Shown: positions 12,065 to 21,599 of the stretch, piece by piece
How positions within the stretch are numbered: the stretch's first letter is position 1
Layout of the letters: each line of letters starts with the position of its first letter
Translations under genes and position numbers: made by a program
The notes under the pieces: model-generated
What the model was told of the DNA's origin: nothing
Seen by the model: only the letters and a program-made list of their open reading frames with translations
Databases searched by the model: none
Assembly (NCBI GenBank): GCA_950295325.1
Contig: OX485803.1
Span: forward strand, 57,611,554-57,675,553
Source: Polytrichum commune
Lineage: Eukaryota; Streptophyta; Polytrichopsida; Polytrichales; Polytrichaceae
Reading direction: 5' to 3'
Length of the DNA stretch: 64,000 nt

Positions 12065-12430
12065 CTTCTTCCTGATCAAGACCCCCATTGGCAGTCTATA
12101 GGGTATTGAATTTCGACCAGGTTGGATCTCAATTTCAATATGGTTGGGACTAAATTTCGATCAGCTTGGAATCAAAAGTGCCACGACACATGTCTTGGTT
12201 TTGAGTGCTAAAAGTGAGGAGGAATGAGCGGTTATGGCAAACTCTAGATATTGATAATATTTTAAGACTCGCTTTTGGCGTCAAAAATCCACAATAATTT
12301 CAATTTAGGGGATAAAATTACCAATAAATTTACAATCCTCCCGATTTCTATTTTCCTCCTACACCGGAAATCAATGCACCACCTCATACTTCTCCATATA
12401 TGGTGCAAATTTTTTTAAGTGGTCGGTTAT
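12065..12430 (+). repeat. Dispersed repeat, inverted copy at 61640-61940
   Basis: The reverse complement of 61640-61940 matches this region: agacccccattggcagtcta, gccacgacacatgtc(t/c), ttttgagtgctaaa, gtgaggagtgagcgg-type text and caaactctagatattg. It directly follows the 11840-12055 repeat here, whereas near 61 kb it is inverted and separated by about 1 kb from the matching copy, so the two families have been rearranged relative to each other. Confidence 0.65.
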
Positions 12431-12730
12431 AGATGCCTATCCTCTAGTTAAGTACATTAAATATAATATTTTATGGGATATGGTATTTTATGTCACTCTG
12501 GTAATTTTTCATATGACACTTCTTATGAATAAGTGAACAAATTTTGTCATGGATGATGGATGAGTTCATCTATTGGCCAAAATCCTACCTTCTCTTGTCA
12601 TCAATTTGTGATGAAATATCATCATGGATGATTGAAATTTGGATGAAAAATCACTTGGTAAGTGAGAGTAATTGTAGCACTGTAAATCTATTATCCCCCC
12701 CCCCCAAAAAAAAAGTGTACAAGGAATGAC
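12430..12730 (+). repeat. Second copy of the 10570-10850 repeat
   Basis: See the matching phrases listed for 10570-10850. This copy ends in a run of nine or ten C followed by A residues at about 12694-12713. A short adjacent block at 12768-12835 begins with a CTACAC and ends with a GTGTAG, similar to the termini of the small element at 32335-32736, but I could not define it as a complete element. Confidence 0.55.
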
Positions 12731-12835
12731 AAATAATGTTGGGTTAACATTAAAAGTGTTGATGACACTACACCGCAATTTACAATTAGTATTGAGCAAT
12801 ATAATTAGAATTGATGACACAAAATATCATTTCTA

Positions 12836-13741
12836 GTGTAGTTTTCACACACGTTCGTTGTTTTATCTACCAAGCAACGATATGTTGGATACACTTGAAG
12901 CAAGGTTGAATGCTTACCACGAGTATCATAGTTTTTCGTCACTAGTCTACAATGCACAAGCTAATTATGGGCTTGTCAAGCTATGCAAAAGTTGCCACCT
13001 TGCACATGGGTACTTTACTCATTGTAAATTTTGGTGTTTCAATGTTCCAGTGCTATATTGTAGTAATATATTATTGTTGCAATATCACACTTCACAAGTG
13101 CATGTAATCATGATAGGTGTACATCAATGGTAGATAAATGTTTCCATTTTGTTTCCTAGAGGTTCTCAAATAATAAAGAATAAGGTGGGAGGACATTGTG
13201 GGGAACATCAAAATCCACTCCCACCTTGCTCTTTATAATTATAAGAAAGTGTGAAATTTCCATCATCTCCCTTAAGAGTATGTGAATAGCATATTTGGAA
13301 TTAGTTTTGGGAGGAACGAGATGTAGATTCAAATGTTGCCACCTGCACTTGCATTTTTGTAACATTGAAATATCATTTTCACACAAATGTTCCATTTTAA
13401 GGCATCCCAGTTTTTATTTTAAACAATCAAGTCCCTAAAGTTTATGCTCAACTCTAAAACATTGAATGTGCGTAAGTATTGTTAGAGTGCGAACATTTAA
13501 TAGTATGTGGTCCCCAAGGCGATATGCTTTGCCATTTTCTGACATGGCCATAGTTAGCTTGTGCATTCGAGCCTAGTGACAAAAACTACGTTGGGCCATT
13601 ACCACTCATCTACTTTAGCGTCGGTTTTTGAAAATTCATCCATAGTTACTTAAATACACTATCACCACAATTCCCATAGTGCATGCCGGTCATCATTCAA
13701 GTTTTAAGAGCAGAATGGAGATGCAAAAGTTCTTTCATTAC
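12836..13741. other. Intergenic, no gene recognised
   Basis: Only short open frames without recognisable motifs occur here (for example 12858-13133 on the plus strand). The stretch ends at the TTA target duplication of the Harbinger element at 13742-13744. Confidence 0.5.
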
Positions 13742-13938
13742 TTAGAGCATCCCTAATGGGACCCTCAACGGGTCTCGGCAACGGCCCTTGGCGGGCCCGC
13801 GGCAGTAAGTGGGACCCAACGGCCACGGCACAGCCCCCGCATTATTTATGGGCCTCGCCAGACTTGGCCCTCTCTCGCCAATTATTCGCGTTTTGCAGGG
13901 AGATAATTCCGGGACGCCATCATCGAGTCAACGCCAGG

Positions 13939-15953
13939 ATGGCAACGGGGGAGGCGGGAAAGGGGAAGAAGGGGAAGAACTTCAGCGCTGATGAGGAGAG
14001 GGCCTTGTGCCGGAGTTTTTTGGCGGTTTCGCAGGATCCTGTCTGTGGCAATGGCCAACGCAACACGGCATTTTGGGAGCGCATCACAACAAATTACAAC
14101 CACAACAAACCAAGATCATGTCCTATCCGTCCTGCTAGGTCTCTAGAATCGAAGTGGAGTCACATCAAACACGATGTTGCAAAATTCAGTGGTGTATTCA
14201 AGCAAGTCTCAGATTGTAGGGAGTCCGGGGCATCTGCTGAGGATGTTTTAGAGAGGGCGCTTGAGTTTTACAAGGATCGACATCCCAAACAGTAGGGATT
14301 TGCATTTCTACATTGCTGGCACCTCCTTAAGGAGGTGCCGAGGTGGTGGCAGTCGGCCCAGGATATTCAACGTCGTGGTTCCGGAGCCGGTGCGGCGTCG
14401 CCGGTTGCCATGGCTAATGCCACTGCTGCAGAGGTCAATGGTGGTTTACAAGCCGAATGCGGGGAAGCAGGCGAGGAGGATGACGTGCAGGTGGTGAAGC
14501 AGGTGAATTTCCCGAGCCGGCCCACACGACCCCAGGGAAGCAAGGCGGCGAAGGCAGATCTGGTTGACCAGACCAGGCGGGATTCGATACTGCGATCCCA
14601 GGCTCTAGCGACGGAGCAGATGGCGAGAGCAAACATGCGGAAGGCCGAGGCAATGGGGGACCACGCCGCGATGTCCCTGTTCCGAATGCCCATCGAGGAT
14701 GTCGACGAGGAGGCTCGGGAATACTTCAAGCTGCGGCGCAAGGAGGAGCTGGAGCGCATTAAGCGCCGGATGGAGCAAGAGCAGCGAGTTGCGGAGCGGG
14801 AGAGGATCGAACACGAGAAGCTGCTTCGGGAAAGGGCCGCCGACCACCACCGCACCAAGCGACCGAGGGTGCAATCGAAGACACCTGTGCTCCCCCAATC
14901 TGAACCAGAACCCACAATGTCGCCGAATGTGCCCCGCTCCGACGCCACCCCGGCTCCCCCGACCCCAGGTCCTCTTCCTGCTGTGGAGGAGGATTCCCCG
15001 GTGCAGCCAGATCTCGGTGAGTTTTTGTTTTTTTTTGTGGCATCTACTTAGGGTTTGGGTACATTGCTAGTTCGGTGTTTTTTTTTTGCAAAGACTGGTT
15101 GTGAATGCTGGGATGAGGCTGCAGGTTAGGTTAGGTTTTTTTTTGCAAAGACTGGTTGTGAATGCTGGGATGAGGTTGCAGGTTAGGTTAGGTTTTTTTT
15201 TTGCTAAGACTGGTTGTGAATGCTGGGATGAGGCTGCAGGTTAGGTTAGGTTTTTTTTTGCTAAGACTGGTTGTGAATCCTGGGATGAGGCTGCAGGTTA
15301 GGTTAGGTTTTTTTTGCAAAGACTGGTTGTGAATGCTGGGATGAGGCTGCAGGTTAGGTGTTTTTTTTTTGCAAAGACTGGTTGTGGATGCTGGGATGAG
15401 GCTGCAGGTTAGGTGTGTTTTTTTTTTGCAAAGACTAGTTGTCAATGCTGGTTGTCAATGCTGGGTTTATGCTGCAGGTTAGGTTAAGGGTTTTTTTTTT
15501 TTGCAAGCAGTGGTTGTCAATGCTGGTTGTCAATGCTGGTTGCTAGGCTGCAAGTTAGGTTAGGTGGTTTTTTTTTTTTGCAAGCACTGGTTGTCAATGC
15601 TGGTTGTCAATGCTGGTTGCTACATGTAGGGATGAGGGTGCAGTTAATGGTTTTTTTTTTGTAAGGACTGACTGAGTGTGGTTGCTGGTTTCTGTGCAGA
15701 TCATGCACAGGCTGATCATTGGGATGACTCGCAACCCATCCCGGATACACAACCTTGCGGGGAATCTCCAATACCCCAGCTGAGATTTGGAGAGAATAGA
15801 CCCCCTGTTTTTGCACAACAAGGGTCTATGTTTAGTTTAGGGAATAGCTTTGGTTTAGATGCACATCACTCACCCATTGTAGAAGGACAAATGTATGGAT
15901 TCAGAAATTTTGGGCAAGGATTGAACCTTAATGCCCGATTCTTTACACAATAA
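13939..15953 (+). pseudogene. Harbinger ORF1, Myb/SANT-like DNA-binding protein, one in-frame stop
   Basis: Two exons, 13939-15016 and 15700-15953, join through a GT...AG intron with matching phase. The first part (residues about 15-115) is a Myb/SANT-like trihelix region with spaced Trp and aromatic residues (FSADEERALCRSFLAVS, FWERITTNYN, RSLESKWSHIKHDVAKFSG). A conserved FAFLHCWHLLK segment follows, then a long charged helix rich in Glu, Arg and Lys typical of the NAM-associated C-terminal region. A TAG at 14293-14295 interrupts the frame between the Myb-like part and the HCW segment; the frame is open on both sides, so this is the only break I see. In this superfamily ORF1 helps bring the transposase to the nucleus and to element ends. 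An upstream in-frame ATG at 13756 lies in the terminal region and is less likely to be the start. Confidence 0.82.
15060..15680 (+). repeat. Minisatellite, about 10 units of 55-80 bp, in the ORF1 intron
   Basis: The unit contains a T run, then TTGCAAAGACTGGTTGTGAA, TGCTGGGATGAGGCTGCAGG and TTAGGTTAGG. Unit starts fall near 15089, 15146, 15204, 15260, 15316, 15371 and 15428 with a period of about 56-58, then longer and more diverged units in which GGTTGTCAATGCT is itself doubled. The whole array is inside the intron between the two ORF1 exons and should be removed by splicing. Confidence 0.92.
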
Positions 15954-15976
15954 CGAGTTACATTTCATTGTGCAAT

Positions 15977-17287
15977 TCACAATCTTCTCCTTTGCCCTTT
16001 AATCATCCACAAATGGTCTATCAAATCATTTTGTAATGCAAAATGGGACTCTACATTCTCAACCTCTCTAGTGCTGGCTACCAAGTCCCTGAATGAGAAA
16101 GGAATGGGTGTGGTCTCCACAGGTAATCCCCAATCGGGAAATGGCTCTAAAGTTAGGCCCTTCTCATCTTCCAAAATCATGTTGTGCATAATAATGCAAG
16201 CGATCATGATGTTCTCAATAATACCTAAATCCCATTGCCGTACTGGATTCTTGATAATTTCCCACCTTGCTTGCAGGACCCCGAAAGCCCTCTCAACATC
16301 CTTGCGGGCACCCTCTTGACACTTCGCAAAGTGCTCCTTCATCTCACCCACAGGCTCGTGTATTGGTTGCACGAAACAAGCCCAGGCTGGATATATACCA
16401 TCCGTCAACAGATAATAGCGGGGGTACACATGCCCATTTACCTGGAATCTAATGTCGTGACCTGCTCCCCGTAGCATGTTCAAAAGAAATGGAGTGTTAT
16501 CAAGGACATTGATGTCGTTGTTGCCTCCTGGCAACCCAAAAAATGCATGCCATATCCACAAGCTCTGGTCGGCAACAGCTTCAAGGATGATGCTCTTGTT
16601 CTTGTCTTTGTCTTGGAACTGACCCTGCCATGCCACTGGACAATTCTTCCAAGTCCAGTGCATGCAATCCAAACTTCCAAACATCCCTGGAAATCCACGC
16701 TTCTCATTGATGGACATCTGCTTCTCTATATCATCTCTAGTAGGCTGTCTCAAATACGTGGCCTCAAAACAACCTCGAATGGCAACTACAAACCTCTCCA
16801 TGCACATCTGAGCAGTGGATTCTCCTAATTTGCAGTACTCATCACATGCATCAGCAGCTACACCATATGCCAACATACGGATGGCGGCAGTGCATTTCTG
16901 CAAGGAAGATAATCCCATACGACCTGTGGCATCAGGACGTTGTTTGAACCACGGATCAAAATGGACAACGGTATCAACAATGCTTGTGAATAACTCCCTC
17001 CTCATCCTGAAACGTCTTCGGAACTTAACTGGCCCATACGTAGGACTCTCAGAAAAATAATCCTTGTATAGGAGATTATGACAATGCTCCCTATCACGCC
17101 ACACAAATTCTCTACCAACCGTACTCCCACCCACCTTGGGCCTGGTGGATGACTCACCCAATACCTCAGTAGAAAAAGCCTCAACCATATGTAGGAATAG
17201 GTCATTCTCAAATTCCTCTTCCATGTCCTCATCAAACCCTAATCCAAACCCAAGGCTCCTCTCAAGCTCATCCTCCCAACTCCCCAT
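15977..17287 (-). CDS. PIF/Harbinger DDE transposase
   Basis: A single uninterrupted frame of about 436 residues starting at the ATG at 17287 (MGSWEDELERS). A longer start 14 codons upstream exists but would add a hydrophobic stretch not expected here. The catalytic triad is visible: Asp in MFGSLDCMHW (about residue 207), Asp in PGGNNDINVLD (about 258) and Glu in KDVERAFGVLQARW (about 332); the YYLLTDGIYPAW and CIIMHNMI motifs are also typical. The protein cuts and reinserts the element at TTA-type targets together with ORF1. No internal stop or frameshift was seen, and the length is usual for the family. It is convergent with ORF1 and uses the opposite strand. Confidence 0.93.
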   Translation of the reverse strand: MGSWEDELERSLGFGLGFDEDMEEEFENDLFLHMVEAFSTEVLGESSTRPKVGGSTVGREFVWRDREHCHNLLYKDYFSESPTYGPVKFRRRFRMRRELFTSIVDTVVHFDPWFKQRPDATGRMGLSSLQKCTAAIRMLAYGVAADACDEYCKLGESTAQMCMERFVVAIRGCFEATYLRQPTRDDIEKQMSINEKRGFPGMFGSLDCMHWTWKNCPVAWQGQFQDKDKNKSIILEAVADQSLWIWHAFFGLPGGNNDINVLDNTPFLLNMLRGAGHDIRFQVNGHVYPRYYLLTDGIYPAWACFVQPIHEPVGEMKEHFAKCQEGARKDVERAFGVLQARWEIIKNPVRQWDLGIIENIMIACIIMHNMILEDEKGLTLEPFPDWGLPVETTPIPFSFRDLVASTREVENVESHFALQNDLIDHLWMIKGQRRRL

Positions 17288-17339
17288 GACTAGAACAAAG
17301 TAGAGAAACAAAAAACTAAAAGTCCACACCCCTCACTCA

Positions 17340-17450
17340 CCAATATTCACAGCAGCAGGAGGAGTAGCTAAAAATTCACAGCAGCAGGAGGAGCAGGTAA
17401 AAATTCACAGCAGGACGAGGAGCAGGTAAAAATTCACAGCAACAGGAGCT
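17340..17450 (+). repeat. Short tandem repeat, about 4 units of 30 bp
   Basis: Units carry AAAATTCACAGCAGCAGGAG followed by GAGCAGGT, with small changes between units. The array lies about 55 to 165 bp upstream of the transposase start codon, in its 5' leader or promoter, still inside the Harbinger element. Confidence 0.85.
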
Positions 17451-17660
17451 CCGGGAGAGAGAAGGAAGGCCACGAGGCCAAGAGAGGAAGGCCACGAGGA
17501 CCCGCGACCTGCCAGGTAAGTGCTGCTTTTTCCTTGCCGGGGTCTCTTCACGGGCCACTGTTGGGGCACACGCTGGCCACTTCTCCCCGCGATTTTCGAG
17601 AGACCACGCCACAGCCCCTTGGCGAGTCACTATTTTGAGGGATGATTGGGGATGCTCTTA

Positions 17661-20122
17661 GTAGACAATCTCTTTCCTTTTCAGTGTTCACATATACCTG
17701 CCCAATTTTGTTGACTAGGTGTTGAGTTTAGAATCATTAATTTGGTTTGAGCACATGGTCACATCTCATTGTAACATTTGTCTTTTATCGTTTTCCTTTT
17801 TCTTTTTCTTTTTCTTTTTTCTTTCTTTTTATGTTTGTTGAGCTTGCTATATAACTTACCACTTGAAAGTAAGTGTCTACTATGTGTCCGGTTGAGGGGT
17901 TGATCACATTAGTCACTTATGGCACCATCCGTCAGTATCTCTAGCTGTAATAATGTGAAAAGGTCAATATCTAATTTTGAATATAATCCCCAAAAATTTC
18001 ATAGTTGTAGCCGGACGGAAAGTTTGGTGTGATCATGGCATGAGAAATGGTGAGCACAAAAGGTCCACAAATGCACCCTCTCAATTCTACCCAAAATTTA
18101 AAAGCCGAAGCAAGTTCGTAGGCTCCAACTACTATGGCAATCGTGATTCCTTACCGTGACTGCACTTCTCTTTGAACGCTCTTCCACTAGATAGTTTTAT
18201 AATCTACCATCATAGTAGATCCACAATTAATGTTCATAATTTCAAACCTTCCAGTGGAAGACAACCAATGACAAGGAACCGCAATCCCCACAAGGTAGAG
18301 GAGGCTAATGTCAACACCTCCTGCTATGTGGAATCATCTAGCCGATGGTTTCGAGCATTAGAAGTGTGAGTAAGTTAGCAAGTGTGAAGCATGGTCAAAG
18401 AATTTGAAATCGTTAGAATGGAGTTGAGGAAGGTGTTGATCTAGGCCCTGGAATTAGAGATTTTCTACTTCCCAATGTGGTGTTATGGGTGGGGGGGGGG
18501 GGACTCTTTTATCATTGGACAACATCATTAGTAGATTCTACACGGTCATTTGCCAATGAAAACCAATTCGAGTGCTGATATTGGTTGGGTCATGTCTCTA
18601 AAGTGGTCACATGTAAGATAAAATGATGTTGAATTCTATTTTTGAACCCACAACACAAAGTGGGTCGGCACCTCACATCCACATGCCGCCTTCTAATTTT
18701 CCCACCTCGGGCACAAAAATCAAGCATGTCATATAGCTCGATGAATAGCACACCTCATTATGAAGGATGATGGGTGTAGTTTGACTTTTGTGAAAGGTGA
18801 CTAACCCAAAGATCATGAAATACGGCGGCTAAATCACCATGTATTGCTCACCCACCGAATTAAAGTGACTTTACCACCAACCATTAACCAAATATAGGTG
18901 TTCGATTTAGGAGGCTAAACGAAAAAGCCTCATCTACTTTAGTGAACATCCCATATGACAAAAATGAACAACATCCATCATTTTTATTTATTTATATTTT
19001 TCAAGTATATTCATCTATATTGTGGACACCGAATATCAATGATGATAATCTAGGATGAAATAATAGAGATTCGTATTTTCTGTTGAATGTATGAGTCAAA
19101 AAAAACTATATTGACCATGTAATGAATAATGGAATATCTGTATCTACGAATCATTCTTTGTTACAAATTACCAACTTAACACATTCTTTTATTTTATTTT
19201 TCTCTTTTACATAGTAAACACACATTCTTGTTAAACGGTTCCAGTGTAGAGGATTGTATGACCTCAATGTTCAGATAGATAGATAGAAGATAGATAGAAA
19301 CTCTGGTCCTCAATGTTCACTTAATGTTGAGATATATCAATCTCAAATTATAGTGATGAATTCCATTCAGAATCAGCCTAAGTACTTTCTAGCCATTGAA
19401 GTTGTGACTGTCACCAGTGTCACAATATGTCGTAACACATCGTCCTTGTGAATTGTCGTGACGTGTCACAAATTGTCTGAATCTTTAAGCTGAAGAATCA
19501 AGAGGAGAGCTCATGGGTGCATCCTTTGTAAAAAGCATGCGTGTCCTTCATATTGGTATTCCTAAATGCATTTTTTTGGGTGGACAAAAAAGGATATACA
19601 TTTATATACAAAGTTATACTAGCTAAAATTTGTAAAAAATTATATACGTATCACACCTTACCAAAATAATGTAGTGTCATAGCATACGTATATGAAAAAA
19701 CAAAGGTCTCCTATAGGTGTAAGCAAAAGTGCCATCATCTCAAGTGGTACTAGATTTCACCTTAGTGCCCCTTACCATAGACCTTCTTCACACTCCTTGG
19801 AAACCTTAGTGAAACCCCAAACCCTAGGGTGTTGGGTTGGGATGACATTGGATGAGCCATCCAAAGGTTGGATAAAATAGGTAGATGTTGGATGTTGGAT
19901 GTTGCATGTTGGATATATACCCACATGACTTTGAATTTAAAATAAGGTGTCGTTACATTGCACAATGATTCATAATGCACTATTATGTTGAGATCAAGAG
20001 GTTTATCACCATTATCACACAATTTTCTTGTTGCATGCTGATGAGATTGGATTTTCATTCATCATAAAGTCAATATACAACATAGCACCCATGAAGATAT
20101 ATTTGTCATTAGGAAAGTAAGT
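17661..20122. other. Intergenic, no gene recognised
   Basis: I find only short frames without motifs. Simple-sequence tracts are present: a pyrimidine-rich ctttttctttttctttt tract at 17790-17830, a run of about 14 G at 18489-18502 and GATA-type repeats at 19275-19300. A tattgga/ttgcatgttgga phrase is locally reiterated near 19885-19915. Confidence 0.5.
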
Positions 20123-20150
20123 TGTGTGTGTGTGTGTGTGTGTGTGTGTG
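20123..20150 (+). repeat. (TG)14 microsatellite
   Basis: A perfect dinucleotide run of 14 TG units. Confidence 0.97.
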
Positions 20151-20304
20151 AGTATACAACATTTTAATAATCAATTTAGAGCATTGTTTTCATTAGACTA
20201 ATTCTGGTAAATAATGTGGACACCACCCTCTAGCTCCATTTTGCACTTAAAACATTGGAGACAATATTGTGGGCTCACACTATTTATTAACCCACAATAT
20301 TGAA

Positions 20305-20660
20305 CATTAGAGGTCCATGTTGTAAATTGAAATAATGTGCAATGTACTATTAATTATTCAGCAAGTGACTTTCTCTCCTTGATGTGAGCATATGCTCAAC
20401 AAAGGTGCTCGTTATCAAAAGGAACCCATATCTACCTTCAAGGAACACCCCGTGTTGCTTCAAATGATGATATCTCCTTCAAATCTTGCTCGTACTCTAC
20501 AAACAATTCTAGAGCTTATGATGTTCTTTCTATAAACATAAAGATCACATCCTAACTCATAGCCATTTAGGTGCAATGACCGTTCAAAGCTCACCAAAAC
20601 CTACCTTCAATAAATACCTCAAGTTGCTTTAGATGATGCTATCTCCTTTGGATCTTATTT
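20305..20660 (+). repeat. Local repeat family flanking the gypsy element (related copy at 26410-26640)
   Basis: Phrases such as agaggtccatgttgtaaat, aataatgtgcaatgtac(t/c)att, ctaccttcaa(g)..., and tgttgctt(c/t)a(a/g/c)atgatg recur at 20305-20480, again partly at 20590-20650, and to the right of the retrotransposon at 26415-26610. The retrotransposon therefore sits inside an older repeat cluster. No coding frame is convincing. Confidence 0.55.
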
Positions 20661-21066
20661 ATTTCCACAAACAAACAATGTATCTTGCAAGGTTCTTTAT
20701 ACTCTTTCTTTAGACACCAAAAATTGCATCCTAGCTCTTAGACATTTGGGCACAAATTCCATTCAAATACTAGTTGGTTTGCATTTTAATATTTTCTTAG
20801 TATGTTGTTCGGTTTTGCATTCTCAAGAGCTTTCAGTTAGACAATACCCCACAACTTGAAGTGGAACAATGAGAACATAGTGAGTAGTTGAAGATTCAAG
20901 TGTCACATCATAAGACCAGAAAAGGTATGTCACACTATGCACATCCCCACATTATTTTACAACAAACAATGTAGATCACGGCCTAGTTGGCCTTCCAATT
21001 TTACAATATGCTCATTAAACCCACATACATCCACCAAGATCTTATTTAGCTTCTTTTGGATGCTAT

Positions 21067-21577
21067 TGTTGAGGTGCTTTAGGCATAAAGGAAAATAACA
21101 TTAAGGACCAGAAAATCACAACATAGAAACCTCATAAATGAACATAGCTCTCACCCTTATTAAACCCGTAAGGCCGAGGCCTTGATACAAGAAGTCGTAA
21201 CTCTAGTCTATCACTCAAATCCATCCTATGTCAACTAACACTATCCTAAGCACTTCGAGAAGGTGTCGGACCCTTCACCGAGAGCCCTTATATACTATAA
21301 ACTAGGAAGTTACCCAAGAAATAACCTAAATCTACTTACTCGTAGATACGGCTCATAAATATATCATAATATAGATATAACTAATATAGAAAGTCTTACC
21401 TCATCAACTTAATGAGGTATAGGCTTTGTCACCGTTCTATCAACTTCGACATGAACAAGTAATGGCCACTTGATCCATATCTTCTAGAAATTACCGCAAA
21501 GTCTTAACACTTTACCTACTTTCTAATCCTAAGTAAATATCTATAATGCTAGTGAATATACAATTTTACCCCCAACA
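21067..21577 (-). repeat. 3' LTR of the gypsy element
   Basis: 511 bp, beginning TGTTGAGGTGC and ending ACCCCCAACA on the plus strand; the two ends form the usual short inverted TGTTG/CAACA pair. It is equal in length to the right LTR with no gap needed in the alignment I made by eye. Confidence 0.93.
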
Positions 21578-21599
21578 TTATTCCCACACTTATAGCGAA

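Larger units (their letters stand above)
13745..17657. mobile_element. PIF/Harbinger DNA transposon, 3.9 kb, complete ends
   Basis: The element begins GAGCATCCCTAATGGGACCC and its right end, read on the minus strand, begins GAGCATCCCCAATCATCCC, so the terminal inverted repeats match over about 14 bases with one difference. The trinucleotide TTA flanks both ends (13742-13744 and 17658-17660), the 3-bp target duplication typical of PIF/Harbinger. It carries the two genes of this superfamily in convergent orientation: a Myb/SANT-like ORF1 on the plus strand and a DDE transposase on the minus strand, whose stop codons lie only about 25 bases apart. The element is GC-richer than its surroundings. 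The transposase frame is intact; ORF1 carries one premature stop, so the copy is probably not fully autonomous as it stands. Confidence 0.93.

Noticed and set aside
15188-15445. Minus-strand frame of repeated peptides (TTSLCKKK...)
   Set aside because: It is the reverse reading of the intron minisatellite; the repetition comes from the DNA repeat, not from a protein gene.
15060-15560. TTAGGTTAGG text resembling telomere repeats
   Set aside because: The plant telomere unit is TTTAGGG in uninterrupted arrays; here TTAGG occurs only twice per 57-bp unit.
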